64,000 bases of DNA. Source: Rhodophyticola sp017644125 (GTDB lineage: Bacteria; Pseudomonadota; Alphaproteobacteria; Rhodobacterales; Rhodobacteraceae). Position 1 is the stretch's first letter, and every line of letters starts with the position of its first letter. Below, in pieces: positions 51,099 to 59,810 of this stretch. Both the position numbers and the translations under genes were made by a program. Under the pieces are notes generated by a model. The model ran no database searches, was not told where the DNA came from, and worked only from the letters and a program-made list of their open reading frames with translations. The DNA lies in NCBI RefSeq assembly GCF_042140125.1, contig NZ_CP159473.1. One strand, written 5' to 3'.

Positions 51099-52292
51099 AT
51101 GACTGTGGCATCCTCACGCTATTCACCACTCTATTTCCTTGCCTCGCTTGGCGCGGGCGGGCTGACGGTGACGTTTTTCATGTGGCTGATGTTCTGGGTT
51201 CCCCATCCCGGCCAGCCCGTTCCGGTCTTCGAAGACAATCTGGCACTGCTGAGGACGGGCACCTTGCCGGAGCAGGCCCTGGTTCTGGGCGCGATGGCCG
51301 GCATTGCGCTGTTCGCGGTTCTGAACATCAAGCTGCTGATCTGGAATCTGCGCCGGTTTTTCGCCTTCCGGAAATCCGACGCCTATGCCGCGTTCAGCGA
51401 ATCGAACGCGGGCAGCCAGATCCTTGCAATGCCGCTTGCGCTCGCGATGATCATCAATGTGGGCTTCATTCTCGGTCTCACCTTCGTGCCTGGCCTCTGG
51501 TCCGTGGTCGAATATCTGTTCCCCGTCGCCCTCGCCGCCTTTCTGACGATCGGGCTTTACGCACTGCGCATGTTGGGCGGGTTCATCGGAAAACGCCTTT
51601 CAAATGGCGGCTTTAGCTGTGAGGCCAACAACTCTTTCGCACAGATGCTGCCCGGGTTTGCCCTGTCGATGGTCGCCGTCGGGCTGGCCGCGCCGGCGGC
51701 GATGTCGGGCAATCCGGTGACGGCCGGGATCAGCATCATGGCGGCGAGTTTCTTCATGGTCACCGCCCTGATCGTGGCGCTTGCGGCCGGCATTCTCGGC
51801 CTCCGCTCGATGATGGAGAACGGGGTGAATGCCGAGGCCGCGCCGACATTGATGGTGGTGATCCCGCTGATGACGGTGATCGGCATCGCCATGCTGCGGA
51901 TCAACCACGGGCTGCATGTGCATTTCGAGACCCATGGCAGCGCGGGCGAGACGCTGATGCTGCTGACCAGGCTTCTGTCGGTGGAAATTCTCTTTGCATT
52001 GTTTGGGCTTATGGTTCTGTCGCGGGTCGGCTACGTGGCGCAGTTCCTGCGCGGAAGCGGTGCGTCGGCCGGGTCTTACGCGCTGGTCTGCCCGGGTGTG
52101 GCGCTGTCCGTTCTGGTGCATTTCTGGCTGAACAAGGGCCTTGTCGCGGCCGGGCTGGTTGCGAAATTCGGCGTTGCCTACTGGGCGATCTCGGGCGTGG
52201 CCATTGCCCTGCAACTGGGGATGATCCTGCTGGTCTGGATGCTGTCCCGGAGGCATTTCGCACCCTTGCAGACACCGGCCGTCACCGCCTGA
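51099..52292 (+). CDS. Multi-pass membrane protein, TsoY/TDT-like, function unknown
   Basis: A 397-residue protein with about ten hydrophobic helices. The start YSPLYFLASLGAGGLTVTFFMWLMFWVPHPGQPVPVFED resembles proteins called TsoY family (seleno)proteins, which share the ten-helix plan of tellurite-resistance/dicarboxylate transporters. I am not sure of this match. It has two early cysteines only (SCEANN near 170) and no selenocysteine codon in frame. A transport or sulfur-related function is possible. The ATG at 51099 sits 8 bases after TGGAG. An in-frame GTG at 51090 would add three residues. Confidence 0.6.
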   Translation: MTVASSRYSPLYFLASLGAGGLTVTFFMWLMFWVPHPGQPVPVFEDNLALLRTGTLPEQALVLGAMAGIALFAVLNIKLLIWNLRRFFAFRKSDAYAAFSESNAGSQILAMPLALAMIINVGFILGLTFVPGLWSVVEYLFPVALAAFLTIGLYALRMLGGFIGKRLSNGGFSCEANNSFAQMLPGFALSMVAVGLAAPAAMSGNPVTAGISIMAASFFMVTALIVALAAGILGLRSMMENGVNAEAAPTLMVVIPLMTVIGIAMLRINHGLHVHFETHGSAGETLMLLTRLLSVEILFALFGLMVLSRVGYVAQFLRGSGASAGSYALVCPGVALSVLVHFWLNKGLVAAGLVAKFGVAYWAISGVAIALQLGMILLVWMLSRRHFAPLQTPAVTA

Positions 52293-52322
52293 ACCGGCCC
52301 TGACGGGTATAACAATCGTATA

Positions 52323-52535
52323 TCAATCTTCGGTCGGTGCGGCCTCCAGCAGGTCGCCCGGCTGACACTCCAGCACCTCGCAGATCCGGGCCAGCGTCTC
52401 GAAGCGGATCCCCTTGACCTTGCCGCTTTTCAGCAGGCTGAGATTCTGCTCGGTGATGCCGATCCGGGCCGCCAGATCGCGGCCCTTCATCTTGCGCAGC
52501 GCCATCATCACATCCAGCCGGACGACGATCTCCAT
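52323..52535 (-). CDS. Cro/CI-type helix-turn-helix regulator
   Basis: A 70-residue HTH_26/Xre-type DNA-binding protein. It runs MALRKMKGRDLAARIGITEQNLSLLKSGKVKGIRFETLARICEVLECQPGDLLE, a full helix-turn-helix with no other domain. It starts inside the stop codon of the DUF2975 gene (TGATG overlap), so it is coupled to it. Such pairs are common, with the HTH thought to control its own operon or the membrane partner's genes. The target is unknown. Confidence 0.87.
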   Translation of the reverse strand: MEIVVRLDVMMALRKMKGRDLAARIGITEQNLSLLKSGKVKGIRFETLARICEVLECQPGDLLEAAPTED

Positions 52536-53077
52536 CAGATGAACCCCCGGTTCTCTTCGGCGACCAGCGCCGCTTCCCGCATGACCCATCCGATCACCAC
52601 GATCAGACCACCGGCCAGGATGAAGCCCACATCGCCATCGTTGAAGCCGACCGACAGAACCCGCTGCCCTACCGGGTTGCCCCATGTCAGGATCAGCACG
52701 ATCAGCGTATTCGAGAGAATGCCGATGACCCCGATCGCCACCAGACCCTTGCCGATCCGCAAGATCTGACCGGCGCAGCGGGCGGTGAGCGTTTCGCCTG
52801 ATTTGTAATAGGCGAACAACCCGCGCATCTGCCAGAGCACATAGAAGGTCAGCAAGAGCCCGACCGACTGGATGACGAGGATCGACAGGTAGCTGCCGGT
52901 GCCGATCACCTCGGGAAGCGTGTGCTCCGCGTAGGTTTCGCGCAGATCGTCGATGCCGGCCTCGCCGATGACAAAAGCCAGACCAACGGCGACGGGCAGG
53001 AAAATCAGGCCGATGGTCGAGGCCAGATGCAACAGCCGCGCCATGGAGATGATGTGGTTGAGATCACGATTCGTCAT
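52535..53077 (-). CDS. DUF2975 membrane protein
   Basis: A 180-residue protein with four predicted transmembrane helices, typical of DUF2975. ARLLHLASTIGLIFLPVAVGLAFVI opens it, and LVAIGVIGILSNTLIVLILTW lies near the third. An HTH gene follows with overlap. In many bacteria this pair sits next to stress or surface genes, and no biochemical role is known. A strong purine-rich ribosome site (AAGGAAAGAAG) precedes the ATG. It is divergent from the exported protein at 53147. Confidence 0.85.
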   Translation of the reverse strand: MTNRDLNHIISMARLLHLASTIGLIFLPVAVGLAFVIGEAGIDDLRETYAEHTLPEVIGTGSYLSILVIQSVGLLLTFYVLWQMRGLFAYYKSGETLTARCAGQILRIGKGLVAIGVIGILSNTLIVLILTWGNPVGQRVLSVGFNDGDVGFILAGGLIVVIGWVMREAALVAEENRGFI

Positions 53078-53146
53078 TTTCTTCTTTCCTTTTGATATTT
53101 CTTTAATGTAATACAGTAAAAATTCATTGTTAAAGAGGAAACTTCA

Positions 53147-53671
53147 ATGCATACCGGACTCATACCCCTCCTCGCCGTCGGCGTCACCGCCATTCTGCTT
53201 GGCACCAGTCTTCTCGCCGCCGAGCCCGTGGACCCGGTAACCGCCGATCCCGCGGGTGTGGCGGCCCGGGTGATCCTGCCGGAGGGGGTGGCCTTGCCCG
53301 ATGGCGGCGCGGTCATCGTGCTGTCGGCGGTCAATACGCAAACCCAGGCCGTCTCCGCCGAACGCTATGTGATGGTTCCCGCGGAGACGCCCGATGTCTT
53401 CGTGCTGAGCCGCGGCGATCGGGCCCGCCTGGCGGATCAGCAGGGGCTGATCCTGGGCTGGATGGGACAGGAGATCGAGGTGGACGGCAATTTCGGGTTC
53501 ACCATCGACCCCTGTCGCGTGGGCGATGGCCCGGCGCGGCGGGCGCGGGTCTCGGTGCATCTGAGAGCGGAACTGGACGGCCCGTTCATCCCGGTGATCG
53601 ACGACATGCGTCTGCGCCGTGTTCTGGGCGAAAACCCAACCGAGCTGCCGGCGTGCCCCCAGGCCGGCTGA
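53147..53671 (+). CDS. Predicted exported protein of unknown function
   Basis: A 174-residue protein with a signal peptide (1-24, ending LLAAEPV). The mature part has strand-rich segments (GVAARVILPEGVALPDGGAVIVLSAV, RYVMVPAETPDVFVLSRGD) and two cysteines (DPCRVG near 128, PACPQ near the end) that could form a disulfide. I recognise no family. AGAGGA is well placed upstream. It is divergent from the DUF2975-HTH pair, with a 69-base A/T-rich gap that may hold a shared control region. Confidence 0.65.
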   Translation: MHTGLIPLLAVGVTAILLGTSLLAAEPVDPVTADPAGVAARVILPEGVALPDGGAVIVLSAVNTQTQAVSAERYVMVPAETPDVFVLSRGDRARLADQQGLILGWMGQEIEVDGNFGFTIDPCRVGDGPARRARVSVHLRAELDGPFIPVIDDMRLRRVLGENPTELPACPQAG

Positions 53672-53838
53672 GAGGCGTCCCGGCGCCTCTCCCCCGCGCG
53701 GATTGCGGTACATCCAACAGACGGCGCGTTCCCTTTGCGCCACCGCAATCCGCGCATTTTTTTCAATACCGTTGAGATCGGGCATTGGCGATGTTATCTT
53801 TGATGTGGGCCCGGCGCCGGGGCATTGCGGCGCGTCAA

Positions 53839-54270
53839 ATGGAGGACAGAGTCCTGGCTGGACCAACTCTTGCGGCATCTGATACTGCCGCACCTGAGGC
53901 GCGACGAGCGCCTGATTTGCAAAACGTTTCGAGCGAAGAGCTTCTCGAACGGATCATTGCCTCCCTCACCGATGACAAGGCGGAAGATATCGTGCAGATC
54001 GATCTGCGCGGTAAGTCGTCCATGGCCGATTACATGGTGATCGCGTCCGGGCGCTCCACCCGTCAGGTCTCGGCGCTGTCGGAAAAGCTGGTGGATCGGC
54101 TGAAAACCGTCACCGGGCGCCGCTGCAAGGTGGAGGGCAAGGATGCCGGCGACTGGGTGCTGATCGACGCGGGCGATGTGATCGTCCATGTCTTCCGCCC
54201 GGAAGTGCGGGAGTTCTATCAGCTCGAAAAGATGTGGATGCCCGCGGACGCCGCTGCGAAACCGCAGTAG
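53839..54270 (+). CDS. rsfS: Ribosomal silencing factor RsfS
   Basis: A 143-residue RsfS that blocks subunit joining by binding L14 on the large ribosomal subunit. The core is DDKAEDIVQIDLRGKSSMADYMVIASGRSTRQVSALSEKLVDRLK and DWVLIDAGDVIVHVFRPEVREFYQLEKMW, as in the family. The N-terminal 30 residues are variable. The start is uncertain: ATG 53839 gives a typical length, and in-frame ATGs at 53785/53791 would add up to 18 residues. It begins a conserved run with rlmH and gpmI. Confidence 0.9.
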   Translation: MEDRVLAGPTLAASDTAAPEARRAPDLQNVSSEELLERIIASLTDDKAEDIVQIDLRGKSSMADYMVIASGRSTRQVSALSEKLVDRLKTVTGRRCKVEGKDAGDWVLIDAGDVIVHVFRPEVREFYQLEKMWMPADAAAKPQ

Positions 54271-54279
54271 ACGCGCGGC

Positions 54280-54750
54280 ATGCGGATACATCTTTGCGTG
54301 GTGGGCCGGCTCCGGGCCGGCCCGGAACGTGATTTGATCGACGATTATCTGACACGGTTCGACCGGACCGGGCGGGCCCTGGGGCTTGGCCCGGCGCGCG
54401 TGATCGAGGTGGAAGACAAGAAAGGCGGCGGGCCGGAGGCGGAGGCCGCATTGCTGCGCCGCGCCCTGCCCGAGGCAGCCGCGCTCTGGGTGCTGGACGA
54501 GCGAGGGCGGATGATGACATCGCCCGACTTCGCCCGCGACGTCGCCGATCTGCGCGACCGGGGGCGGGGCGATCTGGCCTGTGTCATCGGCGGCGCCGAC
54601 GGGGTGAGCGGCGCGTTCCGCGAGGAGGCGGACCGGGCGATTTCCTTCGGGCCGATGGTCTGGCCGCACATGCTGGCACGCGTGATGCTGGCCGAGCAGC
54701 TTTATCGCGCCGCGTCGATCCTTGCGGGAAGCCCCTATCACCGGGTCTGA
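54280..54750 (+). CDS. rlmH: 23S rRNA (pseudouridine1915-N3)-methyltransferase
   Basis: A 156-residue SPOUT-class methyltransferase with the trefoil knot core (CVIGGADGVSGAFREEADRAISFGPMVWPHMLARVMLAEQLYRA), including the S-adenosylmethionine-binding GGADG loop. It methylates pseudouridine 1915 in helix 69. It ends 39 bases before gpmI and starts 9 bases after rsfS. The order rsfS-rlmH is widely conserved. Confidence 0.95.
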   Translation: MRIHLCVVGRLRAGPERDLIDDYLTRFDRTGRALGLGPARVIEVEDKKGGGPEAEAALLRRALPEAAALWVLDERGRMMTSPDFARDVADLRDRGRGDLACVIGGADGVSGAFREEADRAISFGPMVWPHMLARVMLAEQLYRAASILAGSPYHRV

Positions 54751-54789
54751 TCCTTGCCTGTCCTTGCGGCCTTGCGTAGAACGCGGGGC

Positions 54790-56307
54790 ATGAACAATCC
54801 GAAACCTGTCGTTCTGTGCATTCTGGATGGTTGGGGGATCAATCCCTCCGTCGAAGGCAATGCGCCGAAGCAAGCCGCCACCCCGAATTTCGACCGGTTG
54901 ATGGCCGAATGCCCGCATGCGACCCTGACGACCCATGGCCGCGATGTGGGGCTGCCCACGGGGCAGATGGGCAATTCCGAAGTCGGGCATACCAATATCG
55001 GCGCAGGCCGGGTGGTGGCGATGGATCTGGGAATGATCGATCTGGCCATCGAAGACGGCAGTTTCTTTGAAAACAAGCAGATTCTGGGCTTTGTCGACGC
55101 GCTGAAATCTTCCGGCGGGACGGCGCATCTGATGGGCGTGGTGTCCGATGGCGGGGTGCACGGACATCTGAGCCATATCGTGGCGGCGGCCAGAGCCGTG
55201 ACCGATGGCGGGGTGCCGGTTGTGATCCATGCCATCACCGACGGGCGCGATGTGGCCCCGAAATCGGCCGCGGGTTTCATCGCGGAACTGCAGGATGCGC
55301 TGCCCGAGGGGGCGCGGATCGGCACCGTGATCGGGCGCTATTTCGCGATGGACCGGGACAACCGCTGGGACCGCGTGGAAAAAGCCTATGCCGCGATGAT
55401 CCGCGGCGACGGGGCGCGGGCGGAAACGCCGGAGCAGGCGGTGGAGGCCGCCTATGAGGACGACAAGACCGATGAGTTCATCCCCGCCACGGTGATCGGC
55501 GATTTCGGCGGGGTGGCCGGGGGCGACGGGTTTTTCTGCCTGAATTTCCGGGCGGACCGGGCGCGCGAGATCCTGAGCGCGATCGGCGCGCCGGGGTTCG
55601 ACGGGTTCGACGTGAGCGGGCGCCCGGATCTGGCGGCGCTGCTGGGGATGGTCGATTACTCGGACACGCATGAGGAGTTCATGACCACCGCCTATCCGAA
55701 ACAGCGCGTGGTCAACACGCTGGGCGCCTGGATCTCGAAGCACGGGCTGCGCCAGTACCGGCTGGCCGAAACCGAGAAATACCCCCATGTGACGTTCTTC
55801 CTCAACGGCGGCAAGGAAGTGCCCGAGACGGGGGAGGACCGCTGCATGCCGAAATCCCCCGATGTGGCGACCTACGATCTGCAGCCGGAAATGTCGGCGG
55901 GCGAGGTGAGCGACAGGTTCGTGGCGGCGATCGAGGCTGGATATGATCTGATCGTGGTGAATTACGCCAATCCGGACATGGTCGGGCATACCGGCGATCT
56001 GGAGGCGGCGAAGAAGGCCTGCGAGGCGGTCGATGCCGGGCTGGGGCGGGCGCTGGCCGCGCTGGAGGCAGCGGGCGGCGCGATGATTGTCACCGCGGAT
56101 CACGGCAATTGCGAAGTCATGATCGACCCGGAAACCGGCGGGCCGCATACCGCGCATACGTTGAACCCGGTGCCCGTCATCCTTGTGGGCGGGCCGGAGG
56201 GCGCGCGCATGTCCCATGGCCGGCTGGCCGATCTGGCGCCGACGCTGTTGCAGCTTATGGGGCTGGAGACACCGCCGGAAATGACCGGAAAGAGCCTGAT
56301 CGCATGA
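54790..56307 (+). CDS. gpmI: 2,3-bisphosphoglycerate-independent phosphoglycerate mutase
   Basis: A 505-residue enzyme that interconverts 3- and 2-phosphoglycerate with two metal ions. VVLCILDGWGINPS opens it with a metal-binding Asp, and the serine nucleophile is in MGNSEVGHTNIGAGR. The second metal cluster is the C-terminal VTADHGNCE. Its stop overlaps the start of the envC-like gene by 4 bases (ATGA), so expression is coupled. Length is standard. It links glycolysis with the wall-related genes that follow, but only by position. Confidence 0.95.
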   Translation: MNNPKPVVLCILDGWGINPSVEGNAPKQAATPNFDRLMAECPHATLTTHGRDVGLPTGQMGNSEVGHTNIGAGRVVAMDLGMIDLAIEDGSFFENKQILGFVDALKSSGGTAHLMGVVSDGGVHGHLSHIVAAARAVTDGGVPVVIHAITDGRDVAPKSAAGFIAELQDALPEGARIGTVIGRYFAMDRDNRWDRVEKAYAAMIRGDGARAETPEQAVEAAYEDDKTDEFIPATVIGDFGGVAGGDGFFCLNFRADRAREILSAIGAPGFDGFDVSGRPDLAALLGMVDYSDTHEEFMTTAYPKQRVVNTLGAWISKHGLRQYRLAETEKYPHVTFFLNGGKEVPETGEDRCMPKSPDVATYDLQPEMSAGEVSDRFVAAIEAGYDLIVVNYANPDMVGHTGDLEAAKKACEAVDAGLGRALAALEAAGGAMIVTADHGNCEVMIDPETGGPHTAHTLNPVPVILVGGPEGARMSHGRLADLAPTLLQLMGLETPPEMTGKSLIA

Positions 56308-57449
56308 GGCATCTGGCCCGTCTGGCGCTGATCTGGGCTCTGGTCTGGGCGCTGCCCCCCGGTACGGCGCGGGCCGATCTGGACCCGGCTTTGACGGCGC
56401 AGCGCGCAGCCCAGATGCTGGATGCGGCGGCGACCTCGCTGGGCGAGGCAGACGGGGCGCGCGACCGGGTGGAGGCCCTGACCGAAACCGTGCGCGCCTA
56501 TGAGGAGGGGCTTCTGGCGCTGCGCGAGGGCATTCGCCGCGCCGCCCTGCGCGAACAGACCATATTGGTGGTGTTCGAGGCGGAGCGGGAGCGGCTGGCG
56601 CGCCTTCTGGGCGTGTTGCAGACCATGGAGCGCGCGCCCGCGCCCTTGCTGATGCTGCACCCCTCGGGGCCGGTCGGCACCGCGCGGTCGGGCATGATCC
56701 TGTCCGATGTAAGCCCCGCGATCGCCAGCGAGGCCGCGCGCCTGCAGGGCCAGTTGCAGGAAATCGCGGAGCTGCGCGCCCTGCAGGAAAGCGCGCTGGC
56801 CCGGTTGAGCGCCGGGCTGAACGGCGCACAGGAGGCCCGGACCCGGCTGTCGCAGGCCATCGCCGACCGGCGCGTTCTGCCCGACCGGTTCGAGTTGAAC
56901 ACCGAAGCCATGCTGCAACTGATGGAAAGCGTCGATTCGCTGGACAGTTTCGCCGAAAGCCTTCGCGAACAGCCCGCCGAGACCGATCTGAGCGGGTTCG
57001 ACCTGCCCGATTTCGCCGAGGCGCGGGGCTCTCTGCCGCTGCCGGCACTTGGCCGTGTGCTGCGCCGGTTCAACGAGGAGGACGCCGCAGGCATCGCCCG
57101 GCCCGGTCTGGTGCTGGCCACGCAGGCGCAGGCGATGGTCACCGCGCCATGGCCCGCAACCGTCCGTTATGCGGGGCCTTTGCTGGATTACGGCACCGTC
57201 GTGATCATCGAGCCGGATGGCGATTACCTGCTGGTTCTGGCGGGGCTGGCGGATGTTTTCGTGCGCCCCGGCGAGGTTCTGCCGCCCTCTGCACCGATCG
57301 GCCTGATGGGCGGCGCCCCGCAGACCAGCGACAACGTGATTGTCACAAATGCGCAAGGTGGTGGCGGAGAGTTGTCAGAAACGCTTTATATAGAGCTAAG
57401 AGAAGAGAATGTGCCCGTGGACCCGACCGAGTGGTTCGTCACCGAGTAG
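56304..57449 (+). CDS. EnvC/LytM-family murein hydrolase activator
   Basis: A 381-residue exported protein with a signal peptide (1-24, GTARADLD), a long coiled-coil region (about 30-250), and a C-terminal LytM-like domain starting TAPWPATVRYAGPLLDYGTVVIIE. The zinc ligands of active LytM enzymes are missing: the usual HxH position reads LLVLAGLADV. Degenerate LytM proteins such as EnvC and NlpD activate amidases. It probably activates an AmiC-type amidase at division. Its start overlaps the end of gpmI, and ctpA follows in the same direction. Confidence 0.85.
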   Translation: MRHLARLALIWALVWALPPGTARADLDPALTAQRAAQMLDAAATSLGEADGARDRVEALTETVRAYEEGLLALREGIRRAALREQTILVVFEAERERLARLLGVLQTMERAPAPLLMLHPSGPVGTARSGMILSDVSPAIASEAARLQGQLQEIAELRALQESALARLSAGLNGAQEARTRLSQAIADRRVLPDRFELNTEAMLQLMESVDSLDSFAESLREQPAETDLSGFDLPDFAEARGSLPLPALGRVLRRFNEEDAAGIARPGLVLATQAQAMVTAPWPATVRYAGPLLDYGTVVIIEPDGDYLLVLAGLADVFVRPGEVLPPSAPIGLMGGAPQTSDNVIVTNAQGGGGELSETLYIELREENVPVDPTEWFVTE

Positions 57450-57468
57450 AGATGAGGATAAGGCTCAG

Positions 57469-58794
57469 ATGAAAAGATTTGTCATGGCGGCCATAGGCGG
57501 AACGGCGGCGGGCGTTCTGCTGACCACGCAGATCGCCGGCCCGCTGATCGCCCAGGAAAATGACCGCAACGCCTCGGTTTACGAACAGCTCGACCTGTTC
57601 GGCGATATCTTCGAACGGATCCGCGCCAATTACGTGGAAGAGGTGGACGAGGCCGATCTGATCGAGGCGGCGATCAACGGCATGCTGACCTCCCTCGATC
57701 CGCATTCCAGCTATCTGCCGCCGCGCGATTACGACACGATGCAGGTGCAGACACGCGGCGAATTCGGCGGGCTGGGCATCGAAGTGACCCAGGAAGAGGG
57801 GTTCATCCGCGTCATCACGCCGATGGACGACACCCCGGCGATGGCCGCCGGTGTCGAAGCGGGCGATTTCATCACCCATGTGGATGGCGAGGCGCTTCTG
57901 GGTCTGACGCTGGAGGAATCGGTCGATCTGATGCGCGGGCCCGTCGGCTCGGAAATCGTGATCACCGTGGTCCGCGAGGAGGTGGATGAGCCCTTCGACA
58001 TCACCATTGTGCGTGACCGGATCCGCCTGACCGCCGTGCGCGCGCGGCTGGAAGGCAACACCGCCATCCTCAGGGTATCCACCTTCAACGACCAGACCTA
58101 TCCGAATCTGCGCGAAGGTCTGGACGAACTGATCGCCGAGGTCGGCGGGCTGGAAAATCTCGATGGTGTGGTTCTGGATCTGCGCAACAACCCCGGCGGG
58201 CTGCTGAGCCAGGCGATCCGCGTTTCCGACGCGTTTCTGGAGCGCGGCGAGATCGTATCGACCCGCGGCCGGGACGAGGCCGATGGCGAACGCTACAATG
58301 CCACGCCCGGCGATCTGATCGACGGCCGCCCGGTGGTGGTGCTGATCAATGGCGGCTCTGCCTCCGCCTCGGAGATCGTGGCCGGCGCGCTGCAGGATCA
58401 TCGCCGCGCGGTGGTGGTGGGCACCAACAGCTTCGGCAAGGGGTCGGTCCAGACGGTGATGCCGTTGCAGGGCGAAGGCGCCATGCGCCTGACCACGTCG
58501 CTTTACTACACGCCCTCGGGCCGGTCGATCCAGGCGCTTGGCGTGGCACCGGACATTCTGGTGGAGCAGCGCGAAAGCGTCGAGTCGGACGAGGAGGACC
58601 GCCCGCAGCGGACCGAAGCCTCGCTTCGCGGGTCGCTTCAGAACTCGACCCTGACCGAGGATGAGCGCCGCCAGCTGGAAGAGGAGCAGGCGGTTGCCGA
58701 AGCCACGGCAGAGCTGAGGAACGAGGATTATCAGCTGGCCTATGCCATCGACATCCTGACCGGGCTGAACGCGCTTGCGCCGGGCGCGCAGTAG
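57469..58794 (+). CDS. ctpA: Carboxyl-terminal processing peptidase (S41)
   Basis: A 441-residue periplasmic protease. The N-terminal signal/anchor is near 1-28, a PDZ domain spans about 95-170 (GEFGGLGIEVTQEE), and the S41 core contains the serine in NGGSASASE (294-302) and Lys324 in SFGKGSVQ. The tail after 380 is long and acidic. CtpA enzymes trim exported proteins, including murein hydrolases and their partners, so its position beside an EnvC-like activator is functional as well as conserved. rppH follows 6 bases after the stop. Confidence 0.94.
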   Translation: MKRFVMAAIGGTAAGVLLTTQIAGPLIAQENDRNASVYEQLDLFGDIFERIRANYVEEVDEADLIEAAINGMLTSLDPHSSYLPPRDYDTMQVQTRGEFGGLGIEVTQEEGFIRVITPMDDTPAMAAGVEAGDFITHVDGEALLGLTLEESVDLMRGPVGSEIVITVVREEVDEPFDITIVRDRIRLTAVRARLEGNTAILRVSTFNDQTYPNLREGLDELIAEVGGLENLDGVVLDLRNNPGGLLSQAIRVSDAFLERGEIVSTRGRDEADGERYNATPGDLIDGRPVVVLINGGSASASEIVAGALQDHRRAVVVGTNSFGKGSVQTVMPLQGEGAMRLTTSLYYTPSGRSIQALGVAPDILVEQRESVESDEEDRPQRTEASLRGSLQNSTLTEDERRQLEEEQAVAEATAELRNEDYQLAYAIDILTGLNALAPGAQ

Positions 58795-58800
58795 GGGGCG

Positions 58801-59280
58801 ATGACCCCCGCCGAGATCGAGAAGCTGCCTTACCGGCCCTGCGTCGGCGTTGTGTTGATCAACGCCGACGGTCTGGTCTTCGCGGGCCAGCGGGCCGATA
58901 TGGACACGCCCGCGTGGCAGATGCCGCAGGGCGGCGTGGACCCGGACGAGACGCCGGAGGCCGCGGCCTTCCGGGAGCTTCTGGAGGAAACGGGGGTCGG
59001 CGCGGAACATGTGGCCCTTGCAACCCAGACCGCGGACTGGCTGACCTACGATCTGCCGCCAGAGATCGTACCGGGGCGGTGGGGCGGCAGATATCGCGGA
59101 CAGAAACAGATGTGGTTTCTCATGCGGCTGGAGGCGGACGACGCGGTGATCGATCTGCGCCACAAGGATGTGGAATTCTCCGACTGGCGCTGGATGCCCG
59201 CGGCGACGCTGCTTGATCTGATCGTGCCGTTCAAACGCGGGATGTACGAACAGGTCTTCAGGGAGTTCGGATTGTGCTGA
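58801..59280 (+). CDS. rppH: RNA pyrophosphohydrolase
   Basis: A 159-residue Nudix hydrolase that converts 5'-triphosphate mRNA ends to monophosphate and so starts RNase E decay; in some bacteria it also acts on dinucleoside polyphosphates. YRPCVGVVLIN and WQMPQGGVD lead into the Nudix box GGVDPDETPEAAAFRELLEETG (44-65). The conserved EVEFSDWRWMP-like motif appears as KDVEFSDWRWMP. It follows ctpA by 6 bases and overlaps the next gene by 7. Confidence 0.93.
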   Translation: MTPAEIEKLPYRPCVGVVLINADGLVFAGQRADMDTPAWQMPQGGVDPDETPEAAAFRELLEETGVGAEHVALATQTADWLTYDLPPEIVPGRWGGRYRGQKQMWFLMRLEADDAVIDLRHKDVEFSDWRWMPAATLLDLIVPFKRGMYEQVFREFGLC

Positions 59281-59771
59281 AACGGCTATGCGTGACCGCC
59301 TGTCTCGGCCTTGCCGCCACGCCCGCGCTTGCGCTGAGCTGTCTGGCACCCAGCGTGACCGACAGTTTCAACGCCGCCAACGAGCGGGAGGAGACCTTCG
59401 TGATGGCGGTGGGCGAGATGACCCGGACGGGGCCCGACACCGCGCGCCCGGATGCGGTGCAGACGGGGGCCGAAAACCTGCCCGCGCCCTACAGCTTTCC
59501 GGCCCGGTTTTCCGGCCTCTCGGCCATGGCGGACGGGTTTGTGAACCCGCTTGAGGTGGATGTGACGGTGGAGGTGTCCTGCGTCTCGGCATGGTGCGGA
59601 ACGCCGCCGCTTGACAGCTATGCGCTGTTTTTCCTGCGCGAGGACGACGAGGCCGGCGTGATTTTCGAGGCGGATCCCTGCGCGCGCTATTCCTACATGA
59701 CCCCCACCGAACAGGATCTGACGGAGGTCATGGGCTGCGCGCTGGGCGATGCCTGCGGCGGCGCCAACTGA
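59274..59771 (+). CDS. Exported hypothetical protein
   Basis: A 165-residue product starting at GTG (59274), 7 bases before the rppH stop. It has a signal peptide (MLKRLCVTACLGLAATPALAL) and a cysteine-rich mature part (cysteines in LSCLAPS, EVSCVSAWCG, PCARYSY, GCALGDACGG), probably disulfide-bonded. The hydrophobic core and cysteine pattern show no family I recognise. Being coupled to rppH suggests it belongs to the same operon. Confidence 0.65.
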   Translation: MLKRLCVTACLGLAATPALALSCLAPSVTDSFNAANEREETFVMAVGEMTRTGPDTARPDAVQTGAENLPAPYSFPARFSGLSAMADGFVNPLEVDVTVEVSCVSAWCGTPPLDSYALFFLREDDEAGVIFEADPCARYSYMTPTEQDLTEVMGCALGDACGGAN

Positions 59772-59810
59772 GCGGCAAACGGAAACGGGTTTTTCGGGCT
59801 GAAAAGGCAG

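Noticed and set aside
53794..57048. A 1084-residue open frame on the minus strand across gpmI and the envC-like gene.
   Set aside because: It spans several well-identified plus-strand genes with intact motifs and is itself rich in Arg, Pro and His, typical of a shadow of high-G+C genes.
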